Shown: positions 31,464 to 31,582 of the stretch, piece after piece | How the letters are laid out: each line of letters begins with the position of its first letter | Position numbering within the stretch: position 1 is the stretch's first letter | Assembly: GCA_051875715.1 (NCBI GenBank) | Contig: JBJEHD010000091.1 | Coordinates: 1-31,582 of the forward strand | Direction of reading: 5' to 3' | Length of the DNA: 31,582 bases | DNA from: DYCT01 sp051875715 | Lineage (GTDB): Bacteria; Bacteroidota; Bacteroidia; Bacteroidales; Bacteroidaceae | Translations under genes and position numbers: made by a program | Notes under the pieces: model-generated | What the model saw: only the letters and a program-made list of their open reading frames with translations | Databases searched by the model: none | Told to the model about the DNA's origin: nothing

Positions 31464-31582
31464 AAAGTTCGTTTGCGCAGGGACGGCCTAATGACCGTTT
31501 GGGGATTATAGTCCGCATGCCATAAGGAAGGCGGTGTGTCATAATGGCCAATCTGCGGCGTTGCTATCGGCATTCGGCCTTG

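Noticed and set aside
31337..31573. 78-codon minus-strand frame at the right edge
   Set aside because: It runs through the nested hairpin and overlaps the end of miaA; no domain is seen, so it is more likely a repeat-derived frame.
1..31582. Looked for CRISPR arrays and rRNA genes
   Set aside because: No regularly spaced direct repeats with unique spacers and no rRNA-like sequence; the only regular repeat array is the three-unit palindrome set at 21921-21983.

Overview
The window looks like a chromosomal segment of a Bacteroidales bacterium, most likely Bacteroides or a close relative. Evidence: many upstream regions carry the Bacteroidetes -7 box TAnnTTTG, the lipid A genes include the Bacteroidetes-type LpxC-FabZ fusion, there is an S46 dipeptidyl-peptidase with neighbouring DUF5683 and MltD genes, and the AIR synthase is of the longer ~390-residue kind. 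Two parts differ sharply in composition: an AT-rich accessory stretch (about 1-5880) and a GC-rich core (about 5881 to the end).

Accessory stretch, all genes on the minus strand. From right to left: a small two-helix membrane protein (5332-5523), a truncated type I specificity subunit (hsdS, 4555-5097), a 930-residue beta-propeller-like protein (1663-4455), a WYL-domain regulator (550-1635) and a 54-residue very acidic protein (343-507). Three near-identical promoter modules (about 263-300, 531-567, 4487-4521) place the dyad CGAAC-N5-RTTCG exactly 11 bp upstream of a TAnnTTTGC -7 box. One precedes the propeller-WYL operon, one the acidic gene and one a transcript that runs off the window. I infer a small self-contained regulon, probably run by the WYL protein. 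A broken IS982-family transposase start (5772-5880) sits at the junction with the core.

Core, minus strand: alaS (with terminator) and, further right, the run parA-parB-DUF5683 protein-mltD, followed by a separately promoted relA/spoT gene. Core, plus strand: an M23 peptidase and a MerR-like regulator diverge from alaS. After parA come a GHL10 glycoside hydrolase-like protein, a conserved protein of unknown function, a uracil-DNA-glycosylase-superfamily protein, tRNA-Trp(CCA) and a DPP7-type S46 peptidase. A 426-bp gap with a terminator and a three-unit palindrome array leads into purM-prfA-pyrF-HD protein, then lpxD-lpxC/fabZ-lpxA, a pRiA4b ORF-3-like protein and miaA. The last 225 bp hold a nested hairpin but no convincing gene.

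The core genes serve translation (alaS, prfA, miaA, tRNA-Trp), stringent response, chromosome segregation, purine and pyrimidine synthesis, cell-wall turnover and the first steps of lipid A synthesis. The parts most worth a second look are the WYL/propeller/acidic-protein locus with its shared operators and the 23-bp-period palindrome array upstream of purM.
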